A DNA stretch of 64,000 bases from Mesostigma viride (lineage: Eukaryota > Streptophyta > Mesostigmatophyceae > Mesostigmatales > Mesostigmataceae). The notes beneath the pieces were generated by a model. That model ran no database searches, had not been told where the DNA came from, and worked only from the letters and a program-made list of their open reading frames with translations. The stretch's first letter is position 1, and each line of letters starts with the position of its first letter. Made by a program: the position numbers and the translations under genes. Below are positions 31,852-42,573 of this stretch, in pieces. The stretch spans positions 2,174,202 to 2,238,201 of the forward strand of contig RPFO01000027.1 of NCBI GenBank assembly GCA_009746045.1, written 5' to 3'.

Positions 31852-32396
31852 TGTTACGCCTCGGGTTTCTACCACTACCTCTACCTCTACCCGGCCTGAT
31901 GCTACCTAAACTAGTCAAGCCGCCTCTAGTTAAACCCCTAGCGAAAGACGAACGAGACGATCCAGATCTCAGTGCATTAACGTAAGTATTACTATAATAC
32001 GCCATAAGCCATTTACACAACCCGTTTACTCCAGGAATAGAGGAAGGAAACACAACTACACTGCCGTGACCCAAGCCTATACGTGTTAATTCATTTAACA
32101 CACGCCGAGTGCACACATGAGGGGTAGAACGTGCATAAATGGTCACCAACGGTCCAACACACTCGGGCCGACCTGGCCCTCGCCTACAGATGCACGCTGG
32201 TCCACTACATTCTACCAGAGGATCACGGGACCACTAATAAAGTACGCGGCGCGGCGCCCAAAGGCACCCAATGTACCACAGTACTGTTACGAGGACAATA
32301 GTGTCCCGGTAGGAACTACACGTAAACCTAGGGACAACCGAAGCAAAAGACCTAATTTACGTCCGTAACTACAACGAATTGTTACGCGACGTAACA
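31852..32396 (-). repeat. Family A 3' LTR (A3), 545 bp
   Basis: On the plus strand it reads TGTTACGCC...CGCGACGTAACA. A polypurine tract (complement of CCTCCCCCCCCACA) abuts it at 32397-32410. Confidence 0.92.
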
Positions 32397-32766
32397 CCTC
32401 CCCCCCCACAAAGGTAGGGAGCCCTCTCCCTACGCACAGGGAGGAAAACAAGGGGTAGGAAACCTAATGCACCCAGCACACACCAACACAATCGGCAGGC
32501 CATCCAAGATACAAGGCACCAACGTATTAACTCGGTCTCCACCACCACGCCGGGAGGTGTAGGGTTAGCCAGCACCAAGCCTGGTGGTAGGTTCCCCTAA
32601 CTGCCTGGAACAAAGTCCTTGCCGGGGGGAACGGCACTGGGCAGGACACACAGAGTAAACAAATCAGTACCAAGGACCAAGAACGACCAGTCAACTGGCC
32701 AGAACGTGAGGGCGACTCTATATACCGGAGGGACAACACCCTCAGGTCGGGCCTAAGGCCCTCTAT

Positions 32767-35073
32767 CTAATGGCCATCCGTCTGGTAAGTACCACGGGAG
32801 GCCAGCAGGACATCCAGGTACGCCTGGTAGTGAGCCACATCCTCAGCATTGTCGTGCCTATCTACAGTGAGGAAAACATCGGCCCACACGCCGTCAGGAA
32901 AAAGACCCAGGAAGGCCCAGTAATACCTATGCTGCGTAAGAACGACCTGGCCCCGGGCCCAGTCCAGGAAACCACAGGCAAAGAGGCGTAGGAAAGGCTC
33001 TACCGCGATCAGGCAGAGAGCCCGCAGGAGCAGGCGATGGTACCGGATCCGAGGGCGCATACCCGTCGGGAAAAACAGATCTACCAGGGGCTCCACGTTG
33101 GACGGCCACAACCGGATATGCCGAATCTCACGGGAGCGCCACCGACGGGCACACTGTCGCGACCCGAACGTCTCGAGGTAGTCGCTAGCCCGGGGAGGAG
33201 GATGACCACGGAGTCCAGACCCTGGCCCGGGATGGGCGCTGGACGACGGGCATCCCACTCTAGGATGGGCTGAAGGACCGTGCTGTACGTGGCACCCGGC
33301 ACCGCAGGAAACTCTACCGTAAGGGCATCTGAGGCCATAATGCCCAGAGGCGGAGGGTAAGCCCACTGGAACCCGCCGTAGGTGTCCAAGTCATTGTGGC
33401 GCCTAGCCCAGCGATACAGGACGCGCCGAACCAGGATCTCACCCTGGAACACCGGATCAGCTAAAATAACCATATCGAAAGGAGGCCGATCAGTCTCAAC
33501 TGGTAGGCCACGGTCCCGCGGCGCCCGACACACCTGGGAGAACCCGTAGGACATGGGCGAAATGGCAAGCTCGGCGGAGGCGCGCGGCAGGTCACACTGG
33601 CGGCAGGCGAGCGCAGACATACCGTACCCAAAGACAGGCGTGTCGCGCGACTCCGGAGTCGCATGCACCACAGAAGGGGCCCGATCCCGATCGCCCTCTG
33701 ACAACTCCCGAAGGGAATCAGCAGCGCGGGTGGCGCGAGGATCAGAGCCACTGGACCGAACAACCGCAGCCAAAGACCGCGGGGCCGAAGGGACAGGGGC
33801 CGAAGAAGGGGTAGGAACCGGCACAGACGCAGACGGCGCCGGTACAACAGGGGGCCGCGTCGGACCCGATGCCGCAGGGGGTCGCGACGGACCCGCCTCC
33901 GCAGCTGGCGCGCCGGTCTCTGGGGCGGAGCACCACCAGGCCACATGTTGAAAACAGGGCCCGTGGGGACAGGCAATCCGGCATACGACTGGTTACCGTC
34001 TAAGCTCCAGTCAGGCACCGGATCCTCTGCGGAGGACCGCCCTCCCAAAGCCTGGGAAGACCGCCCGGGTCGCTGAAGAAACCCCGCGAGGGCGGCGCTG
34101 ACGCGGTGGGCGGCCGGACGCGACGGCGACGGGCGCGGCCGCTGGGACGGCGGACTCGCGCCGAGGCGCAGGTAAGTCAGTAGCAGGCGCAGAGGTAGCC
34201 GAAGGCGTAGGAGCCGCAGCAACAGAGGAAACCGCAGCCGCCGAGGGCTCGCGCGGCACAGACGGACCCGTAGACGTCGAGGCGACCGAAGGGGAAGGGG
34301 GCACAGATACAGCACACCCCACCTGGCGTGGCTGGAGCGTGCGCCTGGGCCGCCATGAAGGCCCCGAAGGCCGCCGTCAGGGACTGGATCTGCGCCTGCA
34401 TCGCAGAAACTGTCGCCGAAAGAGGATCAGGCTCACGACCAGAGCCCAAAGGGGTAGGCTCCACCGATGCGCGCAGGACCGACCTTGGTGAAGACGGGAC
34501 AGGGGAAGGAGCCGACACTGAAGAGGAGGACGCCGCAGGGGAGGCCGAATACTCAGGAGTGTACTGTGCCTCGACTGGCGCGTCCGTAGGAGTAGGGTCG
34601 CCCAATCCTACGCCCGCTGTCTGGTCTGCGATCTCCATGAACTCTACTGCCCGTAGAAGGTCGCAGGGGTTCTCATCTACTTCTGCATCACCCTCGCCGG
34701 AAGCCAGGGGAACACATCCCGTAGGCAGGAGCGGCCCACAGGGGTAGAAAGGTAGGAAAACACCCGGGGGCACTGAAGGACCGCGGCTATCTGTCCCAAG
34801 GCTGGACAGCGGGAGCCACATCTAACAGACAATGCCCGGCATCGTCGAACCCATGCAAAACAAGCTGGTGCGGTTCATCAGGGGAGGGCCGTACCACGTG
34901 ACCCCAAAGAGAGCAGCCCTGACTAAAGCCGCATGTTGGCCTGGAGGGCCGGCTGCACGATGCCACCCGGATGACTGGACCGTGACACCCAGCGGCCCGG
35001 AAGGGCCTCGAAGTAGAACTCTGGATCCGGTGGCGGAGGGGCCGGCGCTCCGCGGAGGGGTAGGATCAGCCAT
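32767..35073 (-). pseudogene. Family A ORF3 (A3), frameshifted
   Basis: The start codon is the ATG at 35073, two codons after the acceptor-like CTCCCCTCCGCAG (exon would begin at 35078). The stop is TAG at 32767-32769. Indels near 33080-33230 and in the proline-rich middle split it into several frames. The conserved C-terminal blocks (FQWAYPPPLGIMA, YYWAFLGLFPDGVWADV) match A1 and A2. No known function. Confidence 0.75.
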
Positions 35074-35164
35074 GATGGCTGCGGAGGGGAGGGGACAACC
35101 AACCACCACCAATAGCAGAAATACATAAGGGAGGGCAGGTTGCCAACTAGAGCTGTGTAGGGTT

Positions 35165-38100
35165 TTGTATTCCTGCACAGGCGACTACAACCATCTAACT
35201 CACTCTCCGTGTACCATACTTTATCTACCTCACTACGAGCATACATCCATTTCACTTTATACTGACGCTGGGTACCGCGGCCCTTTTTGATATCTCTATG
35301 GGCCACGATGCTCTCTACTTCGTCTTCTACTCCCCAGTGTCAGGGTTATGCTCTAAAGGGGCAGGCGCTAGCTCTCTACCAGCGAACGTGCTAGGGTGGT
35401 ACAGTTTCAGCTGGCTTCTATGGAAGGTGTTAGAATGTGTCTGCCAAGAGGTAGGGATATCGACTTTATATAAGAAATTTCCTACTCTAGACAACACACG
35501 GAAGGGTCCTAAGAAGGCGGGCCTAAGTTTGACCTTAAGTTCTGCTTCAAACTTATGAGCAAAACGGCCAACACGGGGGCCTTCTACTAATACTAGATCT
35601 CCTATATCTATCTCAGGTGCTCTTCTATCTAAGGAGGCACGCAACCTAGCAAGGTACTTAGACTGAGCTTTTTGGTACCCTGAGATCGCGTGGTCATGTG
35701 CAGTTTTCATTCTATCTAGCAAGGACTGTACACCTTCTACAGTATCCGGGACACATCATCCTTGTCCCGTAGAGGACTAGCTAAGAGAGAGGTAGGGGTA
35801 AGAGGCTGTCTACCAGTATCTAGGAAGAAGGGCGTATATCCATGCGCAGCCTGGGGGCAATTGTTGAGGGAGAACTCTACCAAACATAAATAATCCTCCC
35901 AATCACTTCCCGAGCCATTAACATAGTGCCTAAGCGCTTCTTCCACTACCCTATTAAGACGCTCTACTAAATGAGAGGAGGAGGAGTGGTAGGCAGTACC
36001 GTAGGTAACCTTGGTACCGATGGCAGCGAAAAACTGCTGCCAAAAATCTGAGGTAAATAACTTATCTTTATCACTAATAAACTGCCTACTCAAACCATGA
36101 TATCTGTATACATTATTAAGGTATAGGCGTGCGCAATCACGTGCGGTGAGTTCTAAAGGACACGGCACGAGATGGCACATACGAGTAAAACGATCTATGA
36201 ACACAAGGATCTGGGCATTACCTCTATCATTCTTTCTAAAAGGTCCTACAAAATCCATCATGATAGAATCCCACGGCATGATGGGATCAGGCAAGGTCCT
36301 AGGTTCTGCTATCTGTCCTACGTTATTGGGTTTCATCTCCTGGCAAGATTGACAAGTTCTAACATACTCATCTACATCCTTAAAAGGGAAGGCCAGTAAT
36401 AAGAGCGGGCTACTAGGTCCCGTACCCGTTTACCACCCTGATGAGCAGCTAAGTCATGCAACTCAAAGAGCAAGGAGGAGCGACAGATAGGAGGGACATA
36501 CAGGCGCCATTGAGGGGGAGAATCTGCTATCTGCACATATAAAAACCCACCTACAAATTTACAAGGGTGCTTGCCTAATTGTTGGGGATGGGCAGCAATG
36601 GCAGCTAATGCTTCCGGCTCAGTGGCCGTAAATCTACTAATAAGGCGTTCAAGATCAGAGGTAGGCATCGCTACAGAGGTATCCAGAACAGGTTTAAAGA
36701 GATCTCCTACCGCCTTGCCAAAGAGAAGGGGAGGTCCTAGAGGGACTATGTTTTCATAAGACTTTCCTGACCTAGTCGCTATATGGCTAAGCGGTATAGA
36801 AATTTTATTTTTCCCCTCCCCCCCACCGAGGCCACGGGAAGGGCCTCACACGGGAGAGAGAGTCCTACGTGAGAAAGGAGATCAGGCATGCGAACAGCTG
36901 TATGAAAGAGGTAGGCATAGGATTCATCATCAGGTAGTTCACCATAAGGGGTTACACCCATAGTAGTAGGAACTAGAGTAGTATTGAGAACATCAAGGTC
37001 CTCGAAAAAGGAGTAATCTGCACGACGAGAGAGTGCATCTGGTACTATGTTATCTACACCCTTAACATACTGAAGTTTAAAAGGGGAAAACTGTGCTAAA
37101 AATTCCATCCAGCGCGCTTGCCGAGGGGTAAGGTTGGGTTGGGAGAGAAGATGGGTAAGGGGACGGTGATCCGTTTGGATAACTAATCTATAAGGATCTA
37201 TCACAGGGTTCATTCAGGCAGACATCAAATTGAGCACCTTTAAGAAAGTGCTGCCACGCGTGGCAACAATACACCACCGCTAAGAGTTCCTGCTGGTGTA
37301 CGGGATAGTTACGCTCCGCAGGGAGCATTGTCCTAGAGATATACTCAATTGGCTGTAAGCCCTGACCCTGATCCTGGAGAAGGACGCCCCCTATAGCTAC
37401 CTTACTAGCATCTGTAGCTACAACAAAGGGTTTAGTAGTATCCGGTAGGATGAGTACAGGAGGGGAAAGGAGTAGGGATTTTAGACACTGAAAAGCCGAC
37501 TGACATTCACTACTCCAAACAAAGGGGATATCCTTCTTTAATAAATGATTAATAGGGGCTGCTATAGTTGCGAAACGCGGGATAAAACGCCTATAGTAAG
37601 AAGCAATTCCTAGAAAACTACGTACACCTTTAACGTCGGTAGGGGTAGGCCATTCCTGAATTGACTTAGTTTTATCCGGGTCGGTAGCGACCCCGGCATC
37701 TGACAGAACGTGCCCTAAAAATGGGACACTCCTACCCGAACGAACTTTAGCACGGCGCGCCCACAGAGAATTTTCAGCCATTATTTCTAATACTTTCTTT
37801 AAATCACGTAGGTGCGTTTCAAAATCAGGAGAGTAAATAAGGATGTCATCTAAGTAAGCTTGAGCACAAGAACGGTCATGCTCAGATAAAGAAACAGAGG
37901 AGAAGGAAGGATCCTTTAAATCAGAGGACACTTGAGGAAGGTGAGAATTTCCCATAACCGGTCTAAGCACTTCATTCATTAACATTTGAAAAGAGGCAGG
38001 CAAGTTACAGAGTCCCATAGCCGCTACTCTAAACTGGTAATGACCAAAAGGGGTAGCAAAGGCGGTTTTATGGCAATCCTCAGGAGCTATACGCAGTTGC

Positions 38101-39495
38101 CAAAAACCATCCGCACAATCCAGTACTGTGAAACAAGTGGAACCTTTAACCTTATTAAATATATCATCAATCTGACCTCCGCCTTCTTCAAGGAGTGTTG
38201 CCGGCTCCGGGAGGACCGGCTGGACCTGGAGGGCCAGCGGGCCCCATGGTCGGCGCGGACCTGGACGTCATATTGGCGTCAGCGCTTGTCGGTGGCGCTG
38301 ACTCGGGCCATGGCTGACATCATGCTCCGCCGTACGCGGGCTGATTTTGCGGTGCAGCAGGGCTATTAGGTTCCTCCCGTTAGGCGTTTCCATTGGTCTT
38401 ATCGTAGTATAGAGCTTTGACATGGCTCTGTATATAGGTTTATAGCTGGGCGTTTGCTTTGGTTTGAGTGATTTCACTCTGCTGTAAGTAATTATATTTT
38501 TAAAATATATCATCAATACGAGGTAGAGGGTATTTAGACTTCACAGTAATATCATTCAACTTCCTATAATCAGTAACTAGGCGAAACTTGCCATTTGGCT
38601 TAGGAACTAACAGGACACCAGCTGAGTAGGGGGAGTTACTAGGCTCTATCAATCCTGCTTCTAATAGTGACACTAAAATCTGTTTTAGTTCCTTTAATTC
38701 AGTAGGGCCCATTCTATACATCGGAGAGTGCGTAGTAGGAACTGCACCGTCCTTGATAACTACACGGTGTAAAACAGAACGAGGAGGAGGATAAGAAGGA
38801 GTCTTTTCTTCAAAAACTTTTGAGGAATCTATCACAGCCATGTATCTTACTATTTCATTTTCAGTAAATCCCACTCCTATTGTATCCACTGTGTTTACCT
38901 CTATATCCACACTATTATTAGTGATAGGTATCTCCTGTACTTCTAAATGAAGGAACATACATAATAAATATCCATATTCCTTTAATTCAGAACGCAACTC
39001 ATCATTGGACATTAATACTTCAGGTATAGGTCTTACAGGAGGATCAACAGGTGTAGGAGGGGTAATATCTACCAAGGATAAATTTTCCAATCTATAATGA
39101 CGTTCCGGTACCCAGTAAGAGCTATCTGGAAACCAAATGACCATGGTATCATAATTAATAGTAATCTTATTATCCTGGTGCCAATCTAATCCTAGTAATA
39201 CATCAGCGGTAGTGATAGGGCCTATAGTGGCCGTCAGGTTGACAGTACGTCCTTGTATGACCAGGGGAAGGGACACCGTACCCGGGGAATGACTGGTGCG
39301 ACCATCAGCATAATGAACAGTGACAGGTTTGGTGTGAGGGGTAGGGACTAGTCCTAAACGCCTAACTAGGGCCTCGCTCACAAAGGAGCTAGCCGCACCG
39401 CTATCTACCAACACAGAGACATTCAAGAGTTCATCAGCATGCAAGAAGGGGTCTACAACAGTATGAGGAACAGTTAAACCACCATTCAAGAACAT
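35165..39495 (-). pseudogene. Family A pol (A3): PR-RT-RNase H-IN-chromodomain, broken
   Basis: The ATG at 39495 opens protease ([17 protein letters not shown]), then the RT N-terminus to 38518. A LINE insertion (38172-38502) cuts RT. Downstream are FATPFGHYQFRVAAMGLCN, the YLDD catalytic motif (AYLDDILIYSP), RNase H with ATDASK, then frameshifts near 37205, 36830, 36375 and 35735. These split the rest into integrase (HDLAAHQGG, MMDFVGPF, ISDKDKLF, HLVERLNR) and a C-terminal chromodomain (QRQYKVKWMYARSE, near 35210-35300). Pol lies in a different frame from gag, with stops between, so it is not a simple readthrough fusion. Confidence 0.85.
38172..38502 (+). mobile_element. 5'-truncated LINE insertion in A3 RT
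   Basis: This 331-bp insertion is flanked by a 15-bp duplication, AAATATATCATCAAT (38157-38171 and 38503-38517). The left part encodes the last ~65 residues of a LINE ORF2-like protein (WSARTWTSYWRQRLSVALTR, stop TAG at 38367-38369). It is followed by ~130 bp of 3' untranslated sequence ending TTATATTTTTAA. The tail matches those at 14953-15018 and 15220-15285. Target-primed insertion is the expected mechanism. Confidence 0.85.
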
Positions 39496-39625
39496 AAGAG
39501 GACGCACACGTAGTGGTAGGGATGATTCAGCTCCTACAGTCTGAGGTTATAAAAACAGGCAGGCAAAAATTTTTATCTGGGGTACTATCTAAGGACCTTG
39601 TCCAGGTTACCCCCGGCTGACAGGC

Positions 39626-41362
39626 CTATTGTTCCCCCTCCCCCCCCAAATCCATAGGAACTAACCCCGAAGAAGACCCTGGCGAAAAAGCCACTGCTGG
39701 AGGGTCACGAGGGATCGAAGAGGGTGCGGGAGCCTGATTATCATAGGGGAACCCTGGGGGTCCTGTCTGCACAGCATTCAGCCTACTAGGGGTAGCTGAG
39801 GGAATGCGTCCTGAAGTGGGACGAATAGGAGCACGCTGAGGGGTACGAGGAGGGCGAGCGTCGGGATGAGGGGGAGCACCCGAAAGGAACTTGGGGCACT
39901 CACGTTTAAGATGACCTACTTCCTTACAATGATAGCATGTGATATGAGAGACATCAAGAGCTGAAAGGTCAGCAACGCAGATATCTAATTCTTCTACATA
40001 GGAGTTCTCCTCCTCAGGGGTAAGGATAATATTATTAATACGGGAACGGGTAGGGAGAGAAGGAGTGGTGAAGAAATCTGCTACTCGCAAGAGATGCTGG
40101 CGCACATGCTTGAGGGGCAGATCAGTAAAACGGTAGGCAGAGAACTGGCGCTTGACTTCACGTAATAAGGGTCTACTGAGGCCTTGGAGGAAGCGAGCAC
40201 GTACTTCTGCACCCGACAAATCCCTAATTCGTACCATCTGGGCATCAAACTCTTTCATATACTCCTTAAATGATTTAGTACCCTGCTGCAAGGTACCAAA
40301 GGCTAATCTATCCTGCCAATCTGAATCAGGAGGGACTAAATGGTTCTCTAAACGCTTAAACAATTCTGCTACAGAGTTAGGGTAGGCATGAGAGGCCAAA
40401 GACTCACACTGGATGAGGTTAGCAAGCTCAGGAGTAATACAGGTAGTAAGGTAGTGAGGGACTAATACAGCATCAGAGAGACGCCATCTATTATGATTCT
40501 GCCACGACTCTGTGTTCTGGGTAAGCAACATAATAAAAGTGAAAAACTGTTGAGGGGTAGACTTGACATCCAGCTTGGGAAGGTTAGCAAAGAGGGGAAG
40601 AGCAGGAGGCTTAGGGGGATTCGAAGAGTCAGTTTTTCCCATAGGGCCACTATCTTCCACTGCTACATAAGCGGGATAGAAGGAAGGAAGAGGAAAGGTT
40701 TTGGGTAGGGGACGAGAAGGGGCCACCGTTTCAGGCTGGTGCCCATAGGAGAAAGGAACAGTATATTGCTCACGGATGGAGGAGTAGGCAAAATGATCAT
40801 AATTTCTATCATCTAGGGGCATGGTGCTGAAATCACTATTAACTTCTAAATCAGCCACACGGGTAGGGACCTGGGCTGCCTCATAGGCCGTCTCAGGGTA
40901 GGACCAGGAAGCAGGTGGGTAAAAGGGAACTGCACTAGGGCGCCCAGAAGGGCCGACAGGGGCAGAGGTACGACCCGTGTTAAAAGCAGGCATGGAAGGC
41001 ACAGGGTGGGAAGGAGGCCTAGAAGCATTGTTAGTTAGTGAGGACCTGCTGGAGGGTTGAGCCAAGGTTGCAGGAGGGGCAGGGGCCTGGTTCAAGGTAA
41101 GGGAAGGGTCATCACTAAATCTGACTTGCATACGTTGTTCATAGGTAGGAGGGGTAAGTGAGGGACGACGGCGACCACCAGTAACAGGAGAAGGAGGTGA
41201 GGTACGAAGATTACCTTGAGGAGTGAGATGGTGCACCGTTTCAAGTGATTCCCGTCGGTTACCACGAGTGTTGTTATGGTTGTTATTATTATTATTATTA
41301 TTATTATTCATAGTAGGAGTGTTGGTAGGTATAGGCGACATATTACCACCCACTGGATCCAT
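39626..41362 (-). CDS. Family A gag (A3), intact
   Basis: This is an open frame of 578 residues from the ATG at 41362 (MDPVGGNMSPIPTN) to TAG. It has a short Asn run, a Pro/Ser/Thr-rich N-terminal third, a conserved middle (MPLDDRNYDHFAYSS; PPALPLFANLPKLDVK), a capsid-like helical region to LLRVADFF, a zinc knuckle CYHCKEVGHLKREC and a Pro-rich tail ending LGGEGEQ. I choose this ATG because the A2 copy starts at the same place and the upstream extension is not conserved. Gag forms the particle and binds RNA through the knuckle. Confidence 0.88.
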   Translation of the reverse strand: MDPVGGNMSPIPTNTPTMNNNNNNNNNNHNNTRGNRRESLETVHHLTPQGNLRTSPPSPVTGGRRRPSLTPPTYEQRMQVRFSDDPSLTLNQAPAPPATLAQPSSRSSLTNNASRPPSHPVPSMPAFNTGRTSAPVGPSGRPSAVPFYPPASWSYPETAYEAAQVPTRVADLEVNSDFSTMPLDDRNYDHFAYSSIREQYTVPFSYGHQPETVAPSRPLPKTFPLPSFYPAYVAVEDSGPMGKTDSSNPPKPPALPLFANLPKLDVKSTPQQFFTFIMLLTQNTESWQNHNRWRLSDAVLVPHYLTTCITPELANLIQCESLASHAYPNSVAELFKRLENHLVPPDSDWQDRLAFGTLQQGTKSFKEYMKEFDAQMVRIRDLSGAEVRARFLQGLSRPLLREVKRQFSAYRFTDLPLKHVRQHLLRVADFFTTPSLPTRSRINNIILTPEEENSYVEELDICVADLSALDVSHITCYHCKEVGHLKRECPKFLSGAPPHPDARPPRTPQRAPIRPTSGRIPSATPSRLNAVQTGPPGFPYDNQAPAPSSIPRDPPAVAFSPGSSSGLVPMDLGGEGEQ

Positions 41363-41485
41363 TTTAATTAAGTAAATGAATAGGAATCTAACTGAAAGCA
41401 ACAAGGAAAAAGGACAAGGCCTAATTTAAGGCAAGGAAAGAAAAGAAAAGCTTTAAATGTCCTACAAAAAGAAAAGCAATTGAAA

Positions 41486-41890
41486 TCAATCCTTTTTAGC
41501 AACAGTAATGGATAGGGAACCGAACTCTAGGGTGAGAGGCGTATCTAAGCTAGATGAGGATGCAGCCCGTTTAGGGGGAGACGAAGGAGGAGATGGAGGT
41601 GGTGTAACGAAAACAAGACTATCTACAGCAGGACGAGCATGAGGAGAAGGACGAGAATGGAGACCCAAATCTGATTCACTATGATTTAAGAGGTAGGTCT
41701 GAGCTTCTTCAAAGGACATAAACTTCTTATATCTGGAGACATTATAAGCACGCGACTGAACGAACTTCCTAGCATCGGCCCTCGATAAGAAAATAGATGC
41801 CCATTGAGGAGTAATAACAACGTAGTATTTCGCTAAACTATTATTACTAGTCGAATGAGAAGGAGCAGGAAAAGGACGTCGCTGGCTCAT
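41486..41890 (-). CDS. Viroplasmin / RNase H1 hybrid-binding-like small protein (A3)
   Basis: This intact 134-residue ORF is the homologue of 28845-29237. The domain reads YYVVITPQWASIFLSRADAR and then RYKKFMSFEEAQTYLL. The Trp of the usual SW pair is Arg here and is retained in A2. The Ser/Pro-rich tail is conserved, including LTLEFGSLSIT and the last residues KKD. It ends TGA, 124 bp before the gag start. Confidence 0.72.
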   Translation of the reverse strand: MSQRRPFPAPSHSTSNNSLAKYYVVITPQWASIFLSRADARKFVQSRAYNVSRYKKFMSFEEAQTYLLNHSESDLGLHSRPSPHARPAVDSLVFVTPPPSPPSSPPKRAASSSSLDTPLTLEFGSLSITVAKKD

Positions 41891-42273
41891 GTTAACGCAC
41901 CTGGTAGGTCTTGAGTAGTAAAATAAGGAGAACGAGGGGAAGGCGACTTATCTCGGGTGTCTGAAACCGAACCAGATTGACGACGCACGCAGGGACGAGG
42001 TTTCCAGCGCCAGGTGGTCGTAAGTATCCGGTTTCAAGAATTCTGCGTCTGGCGATGGGTCGTCTAAATACAACGCAGGCAAGAATGCAGAAAAAGTGTA
42101 ATCTACGAGACGCTAGTCGTCTCTCTAACATAGAACCAAAACCATCACCTATCTACGACAGTAGGCAACATGTCTCAGGAAAACAAAACAAGGGAAAGGA
42201 GCTATCTATAAAAGGATTTTCCGCTTCGAGCAGGTCTATCTTCTAGGCTGGGCGTGTCCCGAATCGGGCAGCA

Positions 42274-42573
42274 CTACCCCCCCAGCTTGCATGCGACCCG
42301 CCCATTACCTGTCAAGTAGGTGTCGTCTTCATTTTCCCGGACGCGGAAGGGTTGATTCAATGACGTATGTTGCAGGGGATCGTCGTCTGGCTCTCTACCT
42401 AAAATTCCTCCGATACCATTGTTACGCCTCGGGTTTCTACCACTACCTCTACCTCTACCCGGCCTGATGCTACCTAAACTAGTCAAGCCGCCTCTAGTTA
42501 AACCCCTAGCGAAAGACGAACGAGACGATTCAGATCTCAGTGCATTAACGTAAGTATTACTATAATACGCCAT
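42274..42573 (-). CDS. LTR-crossing ORF, small Arg/Gly-rich protein (A3)
   Basis: The ATG at 42573 lies in the 5' LTR. The frame crosses the LTR boundary at 42420 and stops at 42274, giving 99 residues. It shares MAYYSNTYVNALRS, RSSFARGLTRGGL, GSIRPGRGRGSGRN, QPFRV and TGNGRV with the A2 copy. Dimer D2 is inserted only 15 bp upstream of the ATG, so this copy has lost its promoter context. Confidence 0.6.
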   Translation of the reverse strand: MAYYSNTYVNALRSESSRSSFARGLTRGGLTSLGSIRPGRGRGSGRNPRRNNGIGGILGREPDDDPLQHTSLNQPFRVRENEDDTYLTGNGRVACKLGG

